Origin: CANJIV01 sp046330225
GTDB taxonomy: Bacteria > Actinomycetota > Thermoleophilia > Solirubrobacterales > Solirubrobacteraceae
Direction of reading: 5' to 3'
Assembly (NCBI GenBank): GCA_046330225.1
Contig: JAXLTD010000010.1
Coordinates: 1 to 64,000 of the forward strand
Length of the DNA: 64,000 bases
Positions 1-8,638 of this stretch are shown piece after piece; within the stretch, counting starts at the first letter, position 1; each line of letters begins with the position of its first letter. Below the pieces are notes generated by a model. The model saw only the letters and a program-made list of their open reading frames with translations. It was not told the DNA's origin and made no database searches. A program made the translations under genes and the position numbers.

Positions 1-725
1 CCGTCTCGACGGACGGCGGGCGGCGCTGGACCGCGCTGAAGCGGCCCAGCCGCTCGAGCATCCGGCGGCTGGACTTCGCCACCGCGCGGCGCGGGGTCGT
101 GCTGGACGGCGCCGGGCGCCTGTGGCGCACGGCCGACGGCGGCCGGCACTGGGCCGAGCTGCTGGCCACCGGCACCGCCCTCGTGCGGGAGGTCGCCTTC
201 GGCGACGCCTCACGCGGATTCGCTGCGCTCGACCGCTTCGGGAGCGACCGGAGCGGCTACGTCCTGCGCACGTCGGATGGCGGCGCGTCGTTCACGCCGC
301 AGCTCGTGTCCAAGCAGGCGATCGGCGCGGGGCAGCTCGCATCCGGCGGGGCGAGCGGCGGCGTAGCCCTCGACGCGGGCGGGCGCCTGTTCGGCACCGT
401 CACCGGGGGGAGCCTCCCGCAGGCGTCGACCCTGACGCTGAAGGCGGGGAGCCGCTCGCTGACCCGGAGCCAGCTCCGGCGGGCGCGCGGGCGGGTGACC
501 GTCACCGGCCGGCTGTCGGCCGCGCAGGGCGGCGAGACCATCCTGGTGTCGGCGCGCCGAGTCTCGGGCGGCACGTGGCGGCAGGCCGCCGCGCGGGTGA
601 CGAGCGCCGGGACGTTCACGGCGACGTTCTCCGTGTCCGCCAGCACCGCGTTCGTCGCCCAGTGGCGGGGCGATGACGCCCGCAACGGCGACGGGACCCC
701 GGCCCTGGTCGTGCGGGTGCGGTAG
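1..725 (+). CDS. BNR/YCF48-like repeat protein, 3' part (partial at window edge)
   Basis: The reading frame enters the window at base 3 and stops with TAG at 723-725, so about 240 C-terminal residues are visible. Three Asp-box style motifs (STDGGRRW, TADGGRHW, TSDGGASF) lie about 40-50 residues apart. This pattern is typical of BNR/YCF48-type beta-propellers, which are often extracytoplasmic sialidase-like or photosystem-assembly-factor-like proteins. The last ~90 residues lose the motif and look like a beta-sandwich tail (many alternating Val/Thr, ending ALVVRVR). No catalytic residues can be assigned. The start, any signal peptide and most propeller blades lie outside the window, so function beyond 'secreted repeat protein' is inference. 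A strong hairpin follows the stop. Confidence 0.75.
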   Translation, partial: VSTDGGRRWTALKRPSRSSIRRLDFATARRGVVLDGAGRLWRTADGGRHWAELLATGTALVREVAFGDASRGFAALDRFGSDRSGYVLRTSDGGASFTPQLVSKQAIGAGQLASGGASGGVALDAGGRLFGTVTGGSLPQASTLTLKAGSRSLTRSQLRRARGRVTVTGRLSAAQGGETILVSARRVSGGTWRQAAARVTSAGTFTATFSVSASTAFVAQWRGDDARNGDGTPALVVRVR

Positions 726-746
726 CGCCCACGCACCCACGCACGC

Positions 747-783
747 GCTCACGGCGCCCGTCCTGCCCGCGGGCGCCGTGAGC
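747..783 (+). terminator. GC-rich intrinsic terminator-like hairpin
   Basis: A perfect 14-bp inverted repeat, GCTCACGGCGCCCG (747-760) and CGGGCGCCGTGAGC (770-783), is separated by a 9-nt loop. It lies between the BNR protein stop and the proB promoter. There is no U-run, as is usual for high-GC actinobacterial terminators. Confidence 0.7.
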
Positions 784-810
784 CTGCCTTCGCTGTCCCG
801 CCGCGCGGCC

Positions 811-816
811 TATCCT
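811..816 (+). promoter_or_regulatory. -10 box (TATCCT), leaderless proB promoter
   Basis: TATCCT is followed by 8 nt and then the GTG start of proB. At this spacing transcription would start at or next to the start codon. No Shine-Dalgarno sequence precedes the GTG. Confidence 0.6.
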
Positions 817-824
817 CATCCGCC

Positions 825-1934
825 GTGGCCCGCGTCGTCGTCAAGCTCGGCTCCAACGTCGTCGTCGACGACGGCGGCGAGCTGCGGGCGGACGCGCTCG
901 CCGCACTCTGCGACGAGGTCGCGGCGCGCCACCGGGCCGGCGACGAGGTCGTGGTCGTCACGAGCGGCGCGATCGCCCGCGGGATGCGGGAGCTGGGGCG
1001 GCGGGCGGCCGGCCGTCCCGACGGGCGGCCCCGCCCGATCGACGAGCTGCAGGCCGCCAGCGCCGTCGGCCAGGGCAAGCTCTACCGGGTCTACGACGAG
1101 CTGCTGCGCGACCGCGGCGTGGCCAGCGCCCAGGTGCTCCTGACGTTCTTCGACATGAGCGCCCGCACGCACTACCTCAACGCCCGCCAGACGCTCGCCA
1201 AGCTGCTGGACTGGGACGTCGTCCCGGTCGTCAACGAGAACGACACGACGACCACGGACGAGATCTCGTTCGGGGACAACGACTTCCTCGCGGCCCAGGT
1301 CGCCGTGCTGATCGGCGCCGACGCCCTCGTGCTCCTGACCACGACCGACGGTCTCTACACCGCCGATCCCGCCACCGACCCCGCGGCACAGCAGGTCCCG
1401 GAAGTGCGCGACTTCGAGGCCCTCACGGACCTCGAGATCGGCCACGCCACCTCGGCGCTGGGCTCAGGCGGGATGCGCTCGAAGGTCGTGGCCGCCGAGA
1501 TGGCGACCGCCGCCGGCATCCGGGTGGTGATCACCAGCGGGCTCGAGCCGGGGCGCCTCGCCGGCGCGCTGGACGGCGAGCCGGTCGGCACCCGCTTCCC
1601 AGCCCGGGCGACGGGCCACTCGAGCTTCAAGCTCTGGCTGAAGTACGCCAAGCCGAGCCATGGGCAGGTGATCGTCGACGCGGGCGCGGCGCGGGCGCTG
1701 CGCGAGGGCGGGACGAGCCTGCTGCCGGTCGGGATCGTCGAGGTGCGCGGGACCTTCGATGCCGGCGACGCCGTCGACGTCAGCGACGGCCGGGCGGCGA
1801 TCGGCAAGGGCATCGTCAACTACTCGGCCGCCGAGCTTCGGCGGGTCATGGGCCTGAAGTCGGCGCAGGTGCGCGAGGTGCTGCCCCGCGCGACCGACGA
1901 GGCCGTGCACCGCGACTACTTCGTCCTGGCCTAG
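825..1934 (+). CDS. proB: Glutamate 5-kinase
   Basis: ProB phosphorylates L-glutamate with ATP to gamma-glutamyl phosphate, the first committed step of proline synthesis, in the cytoplasm. The 369-residue protein has the full two-domain form. The amino-acid-kinase domain opens with VKLGSNVVV, contains VTSGAIARG and the glutamate-binding NENDTTTTDE segment, and a PUA domain occupies roughly residues 277-369. Length matches the family. The GTG start is placed by the N-terminal kinase motif and by the -10 box 8 nt upstream. proA follows after 74 nt with its own promoter, so the pair is functionally linked but may be transcribed separately. The presence of the PUA domain suggests normal proline feedback, known for the family rather than seen here. 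Confidence 0.96.
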   Translation: MARVVVKLGSNVVVDDGGELRADALAALCDEVAARHRAGDEVVVVTSGAIARGMRELGRRAAGRPDGRPRPIDELQAASAVGQGKLYRVYDELLRDRGVASAQVLLTFFDMSARTHYLNARQTLAKLLDWDVVPVVNENDTTTTDEISFGDNDFLAAQVAVLIGADALVLLTTTDGLYTADPATDPAAQQVPEVRDFEALTDLEIGHATSALGSGGMRSKVVAAEMATAAGIRVVITSGLEPGRLAGALDGEPVGTRFPARATGHSSFKLWLKYAKPSHGQVIVDAGAARALREGGTSLLPVGIVEVRGTFDAGDAVDVSDGRAAIGKGIVNYSAAELRRVMGLKSAQVREVLPRATDEAVHRDYFVLA

Positions 1935-1967
1935 CCGGGGCGATCGGCCGCTCCCGTCGGCCCCGGC
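1934..1967 (+). terminator. Hairpin after proB
   Basis: GCCGGGGC (1934-1941, sharing the last base of the proB stop) pairs with GCCCCGGC (1960-1967) around an 18-nt loop. It may be a weak terminator or a partial read-through point before proA. Confidence 0.4.
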
Positions 1968-1994
1968 GCGGGTGCGGCGGAGCCGGCCGCTGGC

Positions 1995-2000
1995 TACTCT
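1995..2000 (+). promoter_or_regulatory. -10 box (TACTCT), leaderless proA promoter
   Basis: TACTCT lies 8 nt before the proA ATG, the same spacing as at proB. No Shine-Dalgarno sequence is visible. Confidence 0.6.
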
Positions 2001-2008
2001 CTCTGGCC

Positions 2009-3283
2009 ATGGCGGTTGCCACCCCTTCGGTGTCCGAGACCTGCGCCGCGGCCCGGCGGGCCGCGCGCACGCTGGCCGCGCTTGATCGCGAGGTCAAGGA
2101 CGCGGCCCTCGAGGCCATCGCGGCCGCACTCGTGGAGCGCACGCCAGAGATCCTCGAGGCCAACGCGCGCGACATGGCCAACGGGGTCGAGTCCGGGCTG
2201 ACGCCGGCCCTCCTGGACCGGCTGCGCCTCGACGAGGCCCGGATCGCCGCGATGGCCCAGGGGGTCCGTGAGATCGCGGCGCTCGACGACCCGGTCGGAG
2301 ACGTCCTGGAGGAGCTGGAGCGGCCGAGCGGGCTGCACGTCCGCAAGGTCCGCGTGCCCCTCGGCGTGATCGCCGTCGTCTACGAGGCGCGCCCGAACGT
2401 GACGATCGACGCCGCCGCGCTGGCGCTGAAGTCCGGGAACGCGATCGTCCTGCGCGGGTCGTCGTCGGCGGCGCACTCGAACGCCGTCCTGGCCGCGGTG
2501 GCCGGCGAGGCCGCGACCGCCGCCGGGCTGCCGCCGGGGGCGCTGTCGCTCGTGGCCGGCGGCGGGCGCGAGGAGCTCGCCGAGCTCGGCACGCAGCAGG
2601 GTGTCGTCGACTTGATCATCCCCCGCGGCGGCGAGGGCCTGAAGGCCGCGCTCGAGGCGGTGGCGACTGTGCCGGTCATCTACGCCGCCTCGGGCAACTG
2701 CCACGTGTACGTGCACGCCGACGCGGACCTCGACGCCGCCGAGCGGATCGCCGTGAACGCGAAGGTGCAGCGGCCCGGCGTCTGCAACGCCGCTGAGACG
2801 CTGCTCGTGCACCGCGACATCGCCGCGGCGTTCATCCCGCGTGCGGTCGCCGCGCTGCAGGCCGCCGAGGTCCAGGTCCGCGGCGACGGCCGCGCCCGGG
2901 CGGCGGCGGGCGACCTCGCGGGCAGCGTGGGGGAGGCCGCGGACACCGACTGGGACACCGAGTTCCTCTCCCTCGAGCTCGTGATCGGCGTCGTCGACTC
3001 GCTGGAGGCGGCGATCGACCACATCAACGCCCACGGCAGCGGGCACTCCGAGGCGATCGTGACCGGCGATCCGGACGGGGCGGGGCGCGAGTTCCAGCTC
3101 GGCGTCGATGCCGCCTGCGTCTACGTGAACGCCTCGACGCGCTTCACCGACGGCTTCGAGTTCGGGATGGGCGCCGAAATCGGCAACTCGACGCAGAAGC
3201 TCCACGCCCGCGGCCCGATCGGCCTGCGCGAGCTGTGCACCTACAAGTACTTCGCCCAGGGCGACGGCCTCGCCCGCGCCTGA
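2009..3283 (+). CDS. proA: Gamma-glutamyl phosphate reductase
   Basis: ProA reduces gamma-glutamyl phosphate with NADPH to glutamate 5-semialdehyde, the second step of proline synthesis. The 424 residues match the family length. The aldehyde-dehydrogenase-type catalytic cysteine is Cys259 in QRPGVCNAAE. The nucleotide-binding region around EARPNVTIDAAALALKSGNA and the C-terminal TDGFEFGMGAEIG segment are typical of ProA. The ATG is supported by the adjacent -10 box and by the N-terminal helix. The next gene, nadD, begins 18 nt after the stop, suggesting a proA-nadD-rsfS transcript. This neighbourhood is common in actinobacteria, where obgE often precedes proB. Confidence 0.96.
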   Translation: MAVATPSVSETCAAARRAARTLAALDREVKDAALEAIAAALVERTPEILEANARDMANGVESGLTPALLDRLRLDEARIAAMAQGVREIAALDDPVGDVLEELERPSGLHVRKVRVPLGVIAVVYEARPNVTIDAAALALKSGNAIVLRGSSSAAHSNAVLAAVAGEAATAAGLPPGALSLVAGGGREELAELGTQQGVVDLIIPRGGEGLKAALEAVATVPVIYAASGNCHVYVHADADLDAAERIAVNAKVQRPGVCNAAETLLVHRDIAAAFIPRAVAALQAAEVQVRGDGRARAAAGDLAGSVGEAADTDWDTEFLSLELVIGVVDSLEAAIDHINAHGSGHSEAIVTGDPDGAGREFQLGVDAACVYVNASTRFTDGFEFGMGAEIGNSTQKLHARGPIGLRELCTYKYFAQGDGLARA

Positions 3284-3301
3284 CGCGCCTTCGGCAGCGG
3301 C

Positions 3302-3919
3302 GTGGCGCACATCGGGATCCTCGGCGGGACGTTCAACCCGCCCCACATCGGCCACCTCGTGTGCGCCCAGGAGGCGCGCTCCCAGCTCCGCCTGGACCGG
3401 GTCGTGCTGATGGTGGCGGCCCGGCCCCCGCACAAGGCCGTGCCCGCCGACCCGGGCCCCGAGATCCGGGCCCGCCTCGTCGAGGCCGCCGTGGCCGGCG
3501 ACGAGGGCCTCGAGGCGTCGCGCCTGGAGCTGGGGCGCGACGGCCCGTCGTACACCGTCGATACGCTGGCGGCGCTGCATGACGCCACGCCAGGGGACCA
3601 GCTGACCTTCATCACCGGAGCCGACCAGGCCGCCGGCCTGTCCCGCTGGCGTGAACCCGCCCGGGTGCTGGAGCTCGCGCGGCTGGCCGTAGCCGACCGC
3701 GCCGGGTCCGGGGCCGACCGGGACCGTGTGCGCTCCGGCGTGGCCGAGGCTGGCGGCGATCCGAAGGAGATCGTGTTCTTCGACATGCCGCGGCTCGACG
3801 TCTCCTCCACCGACCTGCGGGCCCGGGTGGCGGCCGGCCGGCCGATCCGGCACCTCGTGCCGGACGCCGTGCGGGCCGCCATCGCCGCACAGGGCCTGTA
3901 CCGGGAGGCCGCGGCATGA
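3302..3919 (+). CDS. nadD: Nicotinate-nucleotide adenylyltransferase
   Basis: NadD joins nicotinate mononucleotide and ATP to give deamido-NAD, a cytoplasmic step of NAD synthesis. The 205-residue protein starts with the nucleotidyltransferase signature GGTFNPPHIGH (T/HxGH class) and carries the C-terminal VSSTDLRAR motif, equivalent to the family's ISSTxIR. The GTG at 3302 places the signature 6 residues into the protein, as usual. The stop overlaps the rsfS start in ATGA, so the two genes are translationally coupled. nadD-rsfS coupling is widespread in bacteria. Confidence 0.95.
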   Translation: MAHIGILGGTFNPPHIGHLVCAQEARSQLRLDRVVLMVAARPPHKAVPADPGPEIRARLVEAAVAGDEGLEASRLELGRDGPSYTVDTLAALHDATPGDQLTFITGADQAAGLSRWREPARVLELARLAVADRAGSGADRDRVRSGVAEAGGDPKEIVFFDMPRLDVSSTDLRARVAAGRPIRHLVPDAVRAAIAAQGLYREAAA

Positions 3920-4290
3920 GCGGCGCCGCCGAGCCGGTTCCCGAGCTGCTCGGCGCGGACCTCGCGCACGAGATCGAGCGCTACGCCGCCGACAAGAAGG
4001 CCATCGATCTCGTCGAGCTGGACCTGCGCGGCGTGCTGGGCTACACCGACTACTTCGTCGTGGCAACCGGCAACACCGAGCGCCAGGCCAAGGCGATCCA
4101 CGACGGGATCCACCAGGGGATGAAGGACGAGCACGGGATCCTGCCGCGCCGCGTCGAGGGCCTCACGGAGTCGCGGTGGATCCTCATGGACTACCTCGAC
4201 GTCGTCGTGCACATCTTCACGCCGCAGGCGCGCGAGTTCTACCGGCTCGAGCAGCTGTGGGGCGAGGCGCCGAAGCGGGCGGTGGAGTAG
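3916..4290 (+). CDS. rsfS: Ribosomal silencing factor RsfS
   Basis: RsfS (Iojap family) binds ribosomal protein uL14 and blocks subunit joining when nutrients are scarce. The 124-residue protein has the family core: KKAIDLVELDLRGV, YTDYFVVATGNTERQAKAI and a C-terminal WILMDYLDVVVHIFTPQARE segment. Length is typical. The start overlaps the nadD stop in ATGA. It is the last gene of the forward operon, and a pair of hairpins separates it from the convergent tRNA gene. Confidence 0.94.
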   Translation: MSGAAEPVPELLGADLAHEIERYAADKKAIDLVELDLRGVLGYTDYFVVATGNTERQAKAIHDGIHQGMKDEHGILPRRVEGLTESRWILMDYLDVVVHIFTPQAREFYRLEQLWGEAPKRAVE

Positions 4291-4300
4291 GCCGGGCGAA

Positions 4301-4333
4301 CGGCCCGTGGCGCGGGCCGGCGGCCGAAGCCGC
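4301..4333. terminator. Two adjacent hairpins between convergent rsfS and tRNA-Ala
   Basis: CGGCCCG (4301-4307) pairs with CGGGCCG (4313-4319) over a 5-nt loop. GCGGC (4320-4324) pairs with GCCGC (4329-4333) over a CGAA loop. Both lie between converging transcription units, so a bidirectional terminator is likely. Confidence 0.5.
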
Positions 4334-4346
4334 GGTCGCGGCGGGG

Positions 4347-4422
<76 letters not shown>

Positions 4423-4450
4423 GAGGCGCGTCGGCAGGGATCTTAGCCGG

Positions 4451-5368
4451 TCATCGCCGCAGAAACGCTTCCAGCGCCCGGTTGAACAGCTCCGCCCGCT
4501 CCCACTGGAGGAAGTGGCCGGCCCGCGGCACCACGAACGGGCCGACGGCGTTGGGGAACGCCACCTCGCAGCGCTCGGGGAAGTCGCGCCAGATGACGTG
4601 GTCGTCGGGGCCGTAGAGCACGAGCGTCTCCACCGGATTGGGTTCGAAGAACCGCGGCGGCTCGGAGAGCGGGATCGTGCCGAGCGCGGACTCGTAGTTC
4701 CCCCAGCCGGCTCGCAGCTTGGCGGCGTCGGCGAACGGCTCGGCCATGAAGTCGACGTCCTCGCGGGCGAAGGCGCCCGGCGTCGCCCAGAACCGCGAGC
4801 CGTAGAACTGGGCGACGTAGCGGCGCCGCTCGGCGTCGCTGCGCAGCTCGGCGGCCAGCCCGTCGGCGTCGCGGCCCTGGCGCACGAAGTAGTCGGCGGC
4901 CTGGCGCACCTCCGGCGGGACGTCGGCGGGCAGGCCTGCCGCCGCGTAGGCCTCGGGCAGGAGCGGCAGGATCGTGTTGAACAGGCACTGGCGCTCCACG
5001 AACCCGGCGAAGCGCAGGCCCAGGTCCTGGATGACCCCGCCCCCGAGGTCGCCGCCCGCCGCCGCGCACGACGCGTGGCCGAGCACGCCGTGGACCAGTG
5101 CGTGGAGATCGCGCGCGTGAGCGGCGAGGTCGTAGAAGCCGTCCGGCGCGAGGCCCGATTCGCCGGAGCCGCGCAGGTCGGGCACGATCACCTCGAAGCC
5201 GGCCTCGGCGAGCGGGCCGATGTTGCGCCACCAGATTCGCTTGGTCTCTGGCCAGCCGTGGACGAGCAGCAGCGGGGCGCCGCCGGCGCCGGCCCGGACG
5301 TAGGCCAGGCGGACGCCGTCGCGCACCTCGGCGTGCTCGATCGGGAACGCGGCCGGGTCGGGCGCCAT
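4451..5368 (-). CDS. Alpha/beta hydrolase, epoxide-hydrolase-like
   Basis: This 305-residue protein has the alpha/beta-hydrolase fold with the HGWPE oxyanion motif (about residues 38-42) typical of epoxide hydrolases and haloalkane dehalogenases. The nucleophile-elbow sequence AAGGDLGGGV places an aspartate where a serine would sit in an esterase. YGPDDHVIW supplies a likely acid and AGHFLQWE the catalytic histidine. An epoxide or haloalkane hydrolase is therefore more likely than an esterase, but the substrate cannot be read from sequence. The ATG is supported by a -10 box 6 nt upstream. The gene is divergent from leuS with only about 70 nt between them. Confidence 0.82.
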   Translation of the reverse strand: MAPDPAAFPIEHAEVRDGVRLAYVRAGAGGAPLLLVHGWPETKRIWWRNIGPLAEAGFEVIVPDLRGSGESGLAPDGFYDLAAHARDLHALVHGVLGHASCAAAGGDLGGGVIQDLGLRFAGFVERQCLFNTILPLLPEAYAAAGLPADVPPEVRQAADYFVRQGRDADGLAAELRSDAERRRYVAQFYGSRFWATPGAFAREDVDFMAEPFADAAKLRAGWGNYESALGTIPLSEPPRFFEPNPVETLVLYGPDDHVIWRDFPERCEVAFPNAVGPFVVPRAGHFLQWERAELFNRALEAFLRR

Positions 5369-5374
5369 GGCGGC

Positions 5375-5380
5375 AACCTA
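5375..5380 (-). promoter_or_regulatory. -10 box (TAGGTT on minus strand), leaderless hydrolase promoter
   Basis: On the minus strand TAGGTT is followed by 6 nt and the ATG at 5368. This is the same arrangement as on the plus strand elsewhere in the window. Confidence 0.5.
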
Positions 5381-5429
5381 CCCGCCGCGCCGCGCGCCCG
5401 GGCGCCCGCTCTGCCGCCAAGCGATTGAC

Positions 5430-5435
5430 TAGGCT
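5430..5435 (+). promoter_or_regulatory. -10 box (TAGGCT), leaderless leuS promoter
   Basis: TAGGCT lies 6 nt before the leuS ATG at 5442. The upstream DNA is shared with the divergent hydrolase promoter about 50 bp away. Confidence 0.5.
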
Positions 5436-5441
5436 CAGGGC

Positions 5442-7904
5442 ATGGCTGAGCGCCGCTATGACCCGAAGGAGATCGAGCCCCGCTGGCAGGCCGTCTGGGC
5501 CGACGAGGGCACCTGGGAGATCTCCAACGAGCCCGACGGGCGGCCGAAGTCCTACGTGCTCGAGATGCTCCCGTACCCGAGCGGCGAGCCGCACATCGGC
5601 CACCTCAAGGTCTACTCCGTGGGTGACGCGGTCGCCCACTTCCACCGCCGCACCGGCCGGCGCGTGCTGCACCCGATGGGCTACGACGCGTTCGGGCTGC
5701 CCGCCGAGAACCACGCGATCAAGACGGGCGTTCCGCCGCGCGAGTCCACCGACGCCTCGATCGCGGCGTTCCAGAAGCAGTTCCGCGAGTGGGGGATCTC
5801 GATCGACTGGACGCGCGAGTTCGGCACCCACGAGCCGCGCTACTACCGCTGGACCCAATGGATCTTCCTCAAGCTGTTCGAGCGCGGCCTGGCCTATCGC
5901 AAGGACGCGGCGGTGAACTGGTGCCCGGTCGACGCGACCGTGCTGGCCAACGAGCAGGTGATCGACGGGCACTGCGAGCGCTGCGGCGCCGAGGTGGAGC
6001 TGCGCCAGCTCGAGCAGTGGTTCTTCCGCATCACCGACTACGCCGACCGCCTCCTGGACGACCTCGACACGATTGAGTGGCCCGAGCACGTCAAGACCAT
6101 GCAGCGCAACTGGATCGGCCGCTCCGAGGGCGCCGAGGTCTCGTTCCGCTGCGAGGACCTCGGCATCGACTACCCCGTCTTCACGACGCGGCCGGACACC
6201 CTGTTCGGGGCAACGTTCTTCGTGATGGCGCCCGAGCACCCCGACGTGCTGAAGCTCGCCGCCGGCACCGAGCACGAGGCCGACGTGCACGCCTACGTGA
6301 ACCGCGTGCTCTCCGAGGCAACGGAGGAGCGCCAGGAGACCGACAAGGAGAAGACCGGCGTCCCGCTCGGGCGCACCGTGATCAACCCGGTCAACGGCGA
6401 GGCGCTGCCGATGTACGTCGCCGACTACGTGCTGATGGACTACGGGACCGGCGCGATCATGGCCGTCCCCGCCCACGACGAGCGCGACCACGCCTTCGCG
6501 GAGGCGTTCGGCCTGCCGATCCGGCGGGTCATCGCCGACCCCGGCGATCCGGACGGCGACCTGCCCTACGCCGGCGACGGCGTGCTGGTGAACTCGGCGC
6601 CCGAGTTCGACGGGCTGGGCAACCGCGAGGCCCTGGAGCAGATCGTCGGCTGGCTGGACCGGGAGGGCAAGGGCCACGCCTCGGTCAACTACCGGCTGCG
6701 CGACTGGCTGCTGTCCCGCCAGCGCTACTGGGGCTGCCCGATCCCGATCATCCACTGCGACGCCTGCGGCACCGTGCCGGTGCCCGAGGCCGACCTGCCT
6801 GTGCGGCTGCCCGACGTCGACGACTACGCCCCGAAGGGCCGCTCGCCGCTCGCCGCCGCCGAGGACTGGGTCGCCGTGGACTGCCCGGCCTGCGGCGGGC
6901 CGGCCCGCCGCGAGACCGACACCATGGACACGTTCGTGGACTCGTCCTGGTACTTCCTGCGCTACTGCGACGCGAACAACGACGAGGCCGCCTGGGATCC
7001 CGCCGTCCTGAAGCAGTGGATGCCGGTGGACCAGTACATCGGCGGGGTCGAGCACGCGATCCTGCACCTGATGTACGCCCGCTTCTTCTGCAAGGCGCTG
7101 GCGGACATGGGCCTGCTCGACGTCCAGGAGCCGTTCGCCAAGCTGTTCACCCAGGGGATGATCACCCGCGACGGCGCGAAGATGTCCAAGTCGAAGGGCA
7201 ACGTCGTCTCGCCGCAGGCGATCGTGGAGTCCCACGGGGCCGACACGGCGCGCTGCTACATCCTCTTCATCGGGCCGCCCGAGCACGACGCCGACTGGTC
7301 CGACGAGGGCGTCGAGGGGGTCCACCGGTTCCTCGCCCGCCTGTGGCGGCTGGGGACCGAACTGGCCGAGGGCGCCGAGCCGGCGCCCGCCGACGCGCCC
7401 GCGGCGCCGGAGGGCGACGACCTCACGCTGGTGCGCAAGGCGCACTGGGCGATCGAGAAGGTCACCGCCGACCTCGGCGGCGGGCGCTTCTCGTTCAACA
7501 CGGCGATCGCTGCCGTGATGGAGCTCGTGAACGAGGCCTACCGCCTGCGCGGCAGCACGTCGGCACCGGCGCAGCGGTTCGCGGCGGCGACGGCGGCGTC
7601 GCTGGTCTTCCCGTTTGCGCCGCACTGCGGCAGCGAGGTCTACGCGCTGCTCACCGGCGAGCGCGTGTGGGAGCTGGAGTGGCCGCTCGCCGATCCGGCG
7701 TTCCTGGAATCCGACACGTTCGAGCTCGTCTGCCAGGTCAACGGCAAAGTGCGCGACCGGGTGCCCGCGCCGTCCGCAGCGTCGCGCGAGGAGCTCGAGG
7801 CGCTGGCCCGTTCGGCGCCGAACGTCGTCGCCCACGTGGACGGCAAGGAGGTCGTCAAGGCGATCGTCGTCCCGGGCAAGCTCGTGAACCTGGTGGTGCG
7901 CTGA
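5442..7904 (+). CDS. leuS: Leucyl-tRNA synthetase
   Basis: LeuS charges tRNA-Leu with leucine (class Ia synthetase). The 820-residue protein carries the HIGH motif at residues 51-54 (PHIGH) and KMSKS at 580-584, with the CP1 editing domain between. Two cysteine clusters are visible: CPVDATVLANEQVIDGHCERC near residues 163-183 and CDACG...CPACGG before the active site, which may bind zinc. It ends with the anticodon-binding and C-terminal domains (VCQVNGKVRDRV). Length agrees with bacterial LeuRS. The ATG is fixed by the N-terminal motif YDPKEIEPRWQ. The stop overlaps the next gene in TGATG. Confidence 0.97.
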   Translation: MAERRYDPKEIEPRWQAVWADEGTWEISNEPDGRPKSYVLEMLPYPSGEPHIGHLKVYSVGDAVAHFHRRTGRRVLHPMGYDAFGLPAENHAIKTGVPPRESTDASIAAFQKQFREWGISIDWTREFGTHEPRYYRWTQWIFLKLFERGLAYRKDAAVNWCPVDATVLANEQVIDGHCERCGAEVELRQLEQWFFRITDYADRLLDDLDTIEWPEHVKTMQRNWIGRSEGAEVSFRCEDLGIDYPVFTTRPDTLFGATFFVMAPEHPDVLKLAAGTEHEADVHAYVNRVLSEATEERQETDKEKTGVPLGRTVINPVNGEALPMYVADYVLMDYGTGAIMAVPAHDERDHAFAEAFGLPIRRVIADPGDPDGDLPYAGDGVLVNSAPEFDGLGNREALEQIVGWLDREGKGHASVNYRLRDWLLSRQRYWGCPIPIIHCDACGTVPVPEADLPVRLPDVDDYAPKGRSPLAAAEDWVAVDCPACGGPARRETDTMDTFVDSSWYFLRYCDANNDEAAWDPAVLKQWMPVDQYIGGVEHAILHLMYARFFCKALADMGLLDVQEPFAKLFTQGMITRDGAKMSKSKGNVVSPQAIVESHGADTARCYILFIGPPEHDADWSDEGVEGVHRFLARLWRLGTELAEGAEPAPADAPAAPEGDDLTLVRKAHWAIEKVTADLGGGRFSFNTAIAAVMELVNEAYRLRGSTSAPAQRFAAATAASLVFPFAPHCGSEVYALLTGERVWELEWPLADPAFLESDTFELVCQVNGKVRDRVPAPSAASREELEALARSAPNVVAHVDGKEVVKAIVVPGKLVNLVVR

Positions 7905-8638
7905 TGGCCGAGCGCGTGCCGGTGCCGGTCGGACCGGACGCCCCGATCATGGAGGTGCTGGCCACGACGCGGGCGATGCGCCGCCTCAAGCCCGATCCCG
8001 TCGAGCCCCAGCTCCTTGACCGCCTGGTGGAGGCGGCGACGTGGGCGCCCAGCGGCGGCAATGCGCAGGCCTACGGCTACGTCGTGGTCACCGACCGCGG
8101 CCAGATGGCCCGCCTGGCCGAGCCGTGGCGCGCGGTGGCGAACTTCTACCTCGACTCGATCGGGGCGGTCGGGCCCGAGCACATGGCGCCCGAGCGCTAC
8201 GAGCGGCTGCGCGACGCGCTGCGCTTCCAGCGCGACCACTTCCACGAGACGCCGGCCGTCATCGTCCCCTGCTACGAGCTGGAGAGCCCGCTCGGCCGGC
8301 TCGCCTCCGAGCGCGACCGCTTCCTCCAGGCGTTCCGCTCGCTCGGCGGCCGCCGGGCCGCGGCGCTGGCCGCCGCCGTGCCGCGCACGTCGGCGATGAG
8401 CGAGGCGGCGAGCGTCTACCCGGGCGTCCAGAACCTGCTGCTCGCCGCCCGCGCCCACGGCCTCGGCGCGACGCTCACGACCTGGCACCTCATGCTCGAG
8501 GGAGAGTTCAAGGCCGTCCTCGGGATCCCGCGGCGGGTGAAGACCTTCGCGATCGTGCCGGTCGGCTGGCCGCGCGGGAACTTCGGCCCGGTCGTGCGGC
8601 GCCCCGTCGCCGACGCCGTGCACCGCGACCGCTGGTGA
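7904..8638 (+). CDS. Nitroreductase-family flavoprotein
   Basis: A 244-residue protein of the FMN-dependent nitroreductase fold. The N-terminal block TTRAMRRLKPDPV and the following WAPSGGNAQAYGYVVV are the family's FMN-contact motifs. Near the end GLGATLTTWHLM and the IPVGWPxG-like stretch IVPVGWPRGNFGP are also typical. These proteins reduce nitro groups, quinones or related substrates with NAD(P)H; the physiological substrate is unknown. It is translationally coupled to leuS (TGATG) and to the next gene (GTGA), but the order suggests only shared transcription, not shared function. Confidence 0.85.
   Translation: MAERVPVPVGPDAPIMEVLATTRAMRRLKPDPVEPQLLDRLVEAATWAPSGGNAQAYGYVVVTDRGQMARLAEPWRAVANFYLDSIGAVGPEHMAPERYERLRDALRFQRDHFHETPAVIVPCYELESPLGRLASERDRFLQAFRSLGGRRAAALAAAVPRTSAMSEAASVYPGVQNLLLAARAHGLGATLTTWHLMLEGEFKAVLGIPRRVKTFAIVPVGWPRGNFGPVVRRPVADAVHRDRW

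Noticed and set aside
4443..7835. Very long open frame on the minus strand opposite leuS and the hydrolase (over 1100 codons)
   Set aside because: It lies antisense to clearly conserved genes, shows the Arg/Ala/Gly-rich composition of shadow frames in high-GC DNA and has no domain. The same reasoning removes all other long antisense frames here (for example 1994-4066, 9769-12267, 56568-59120).
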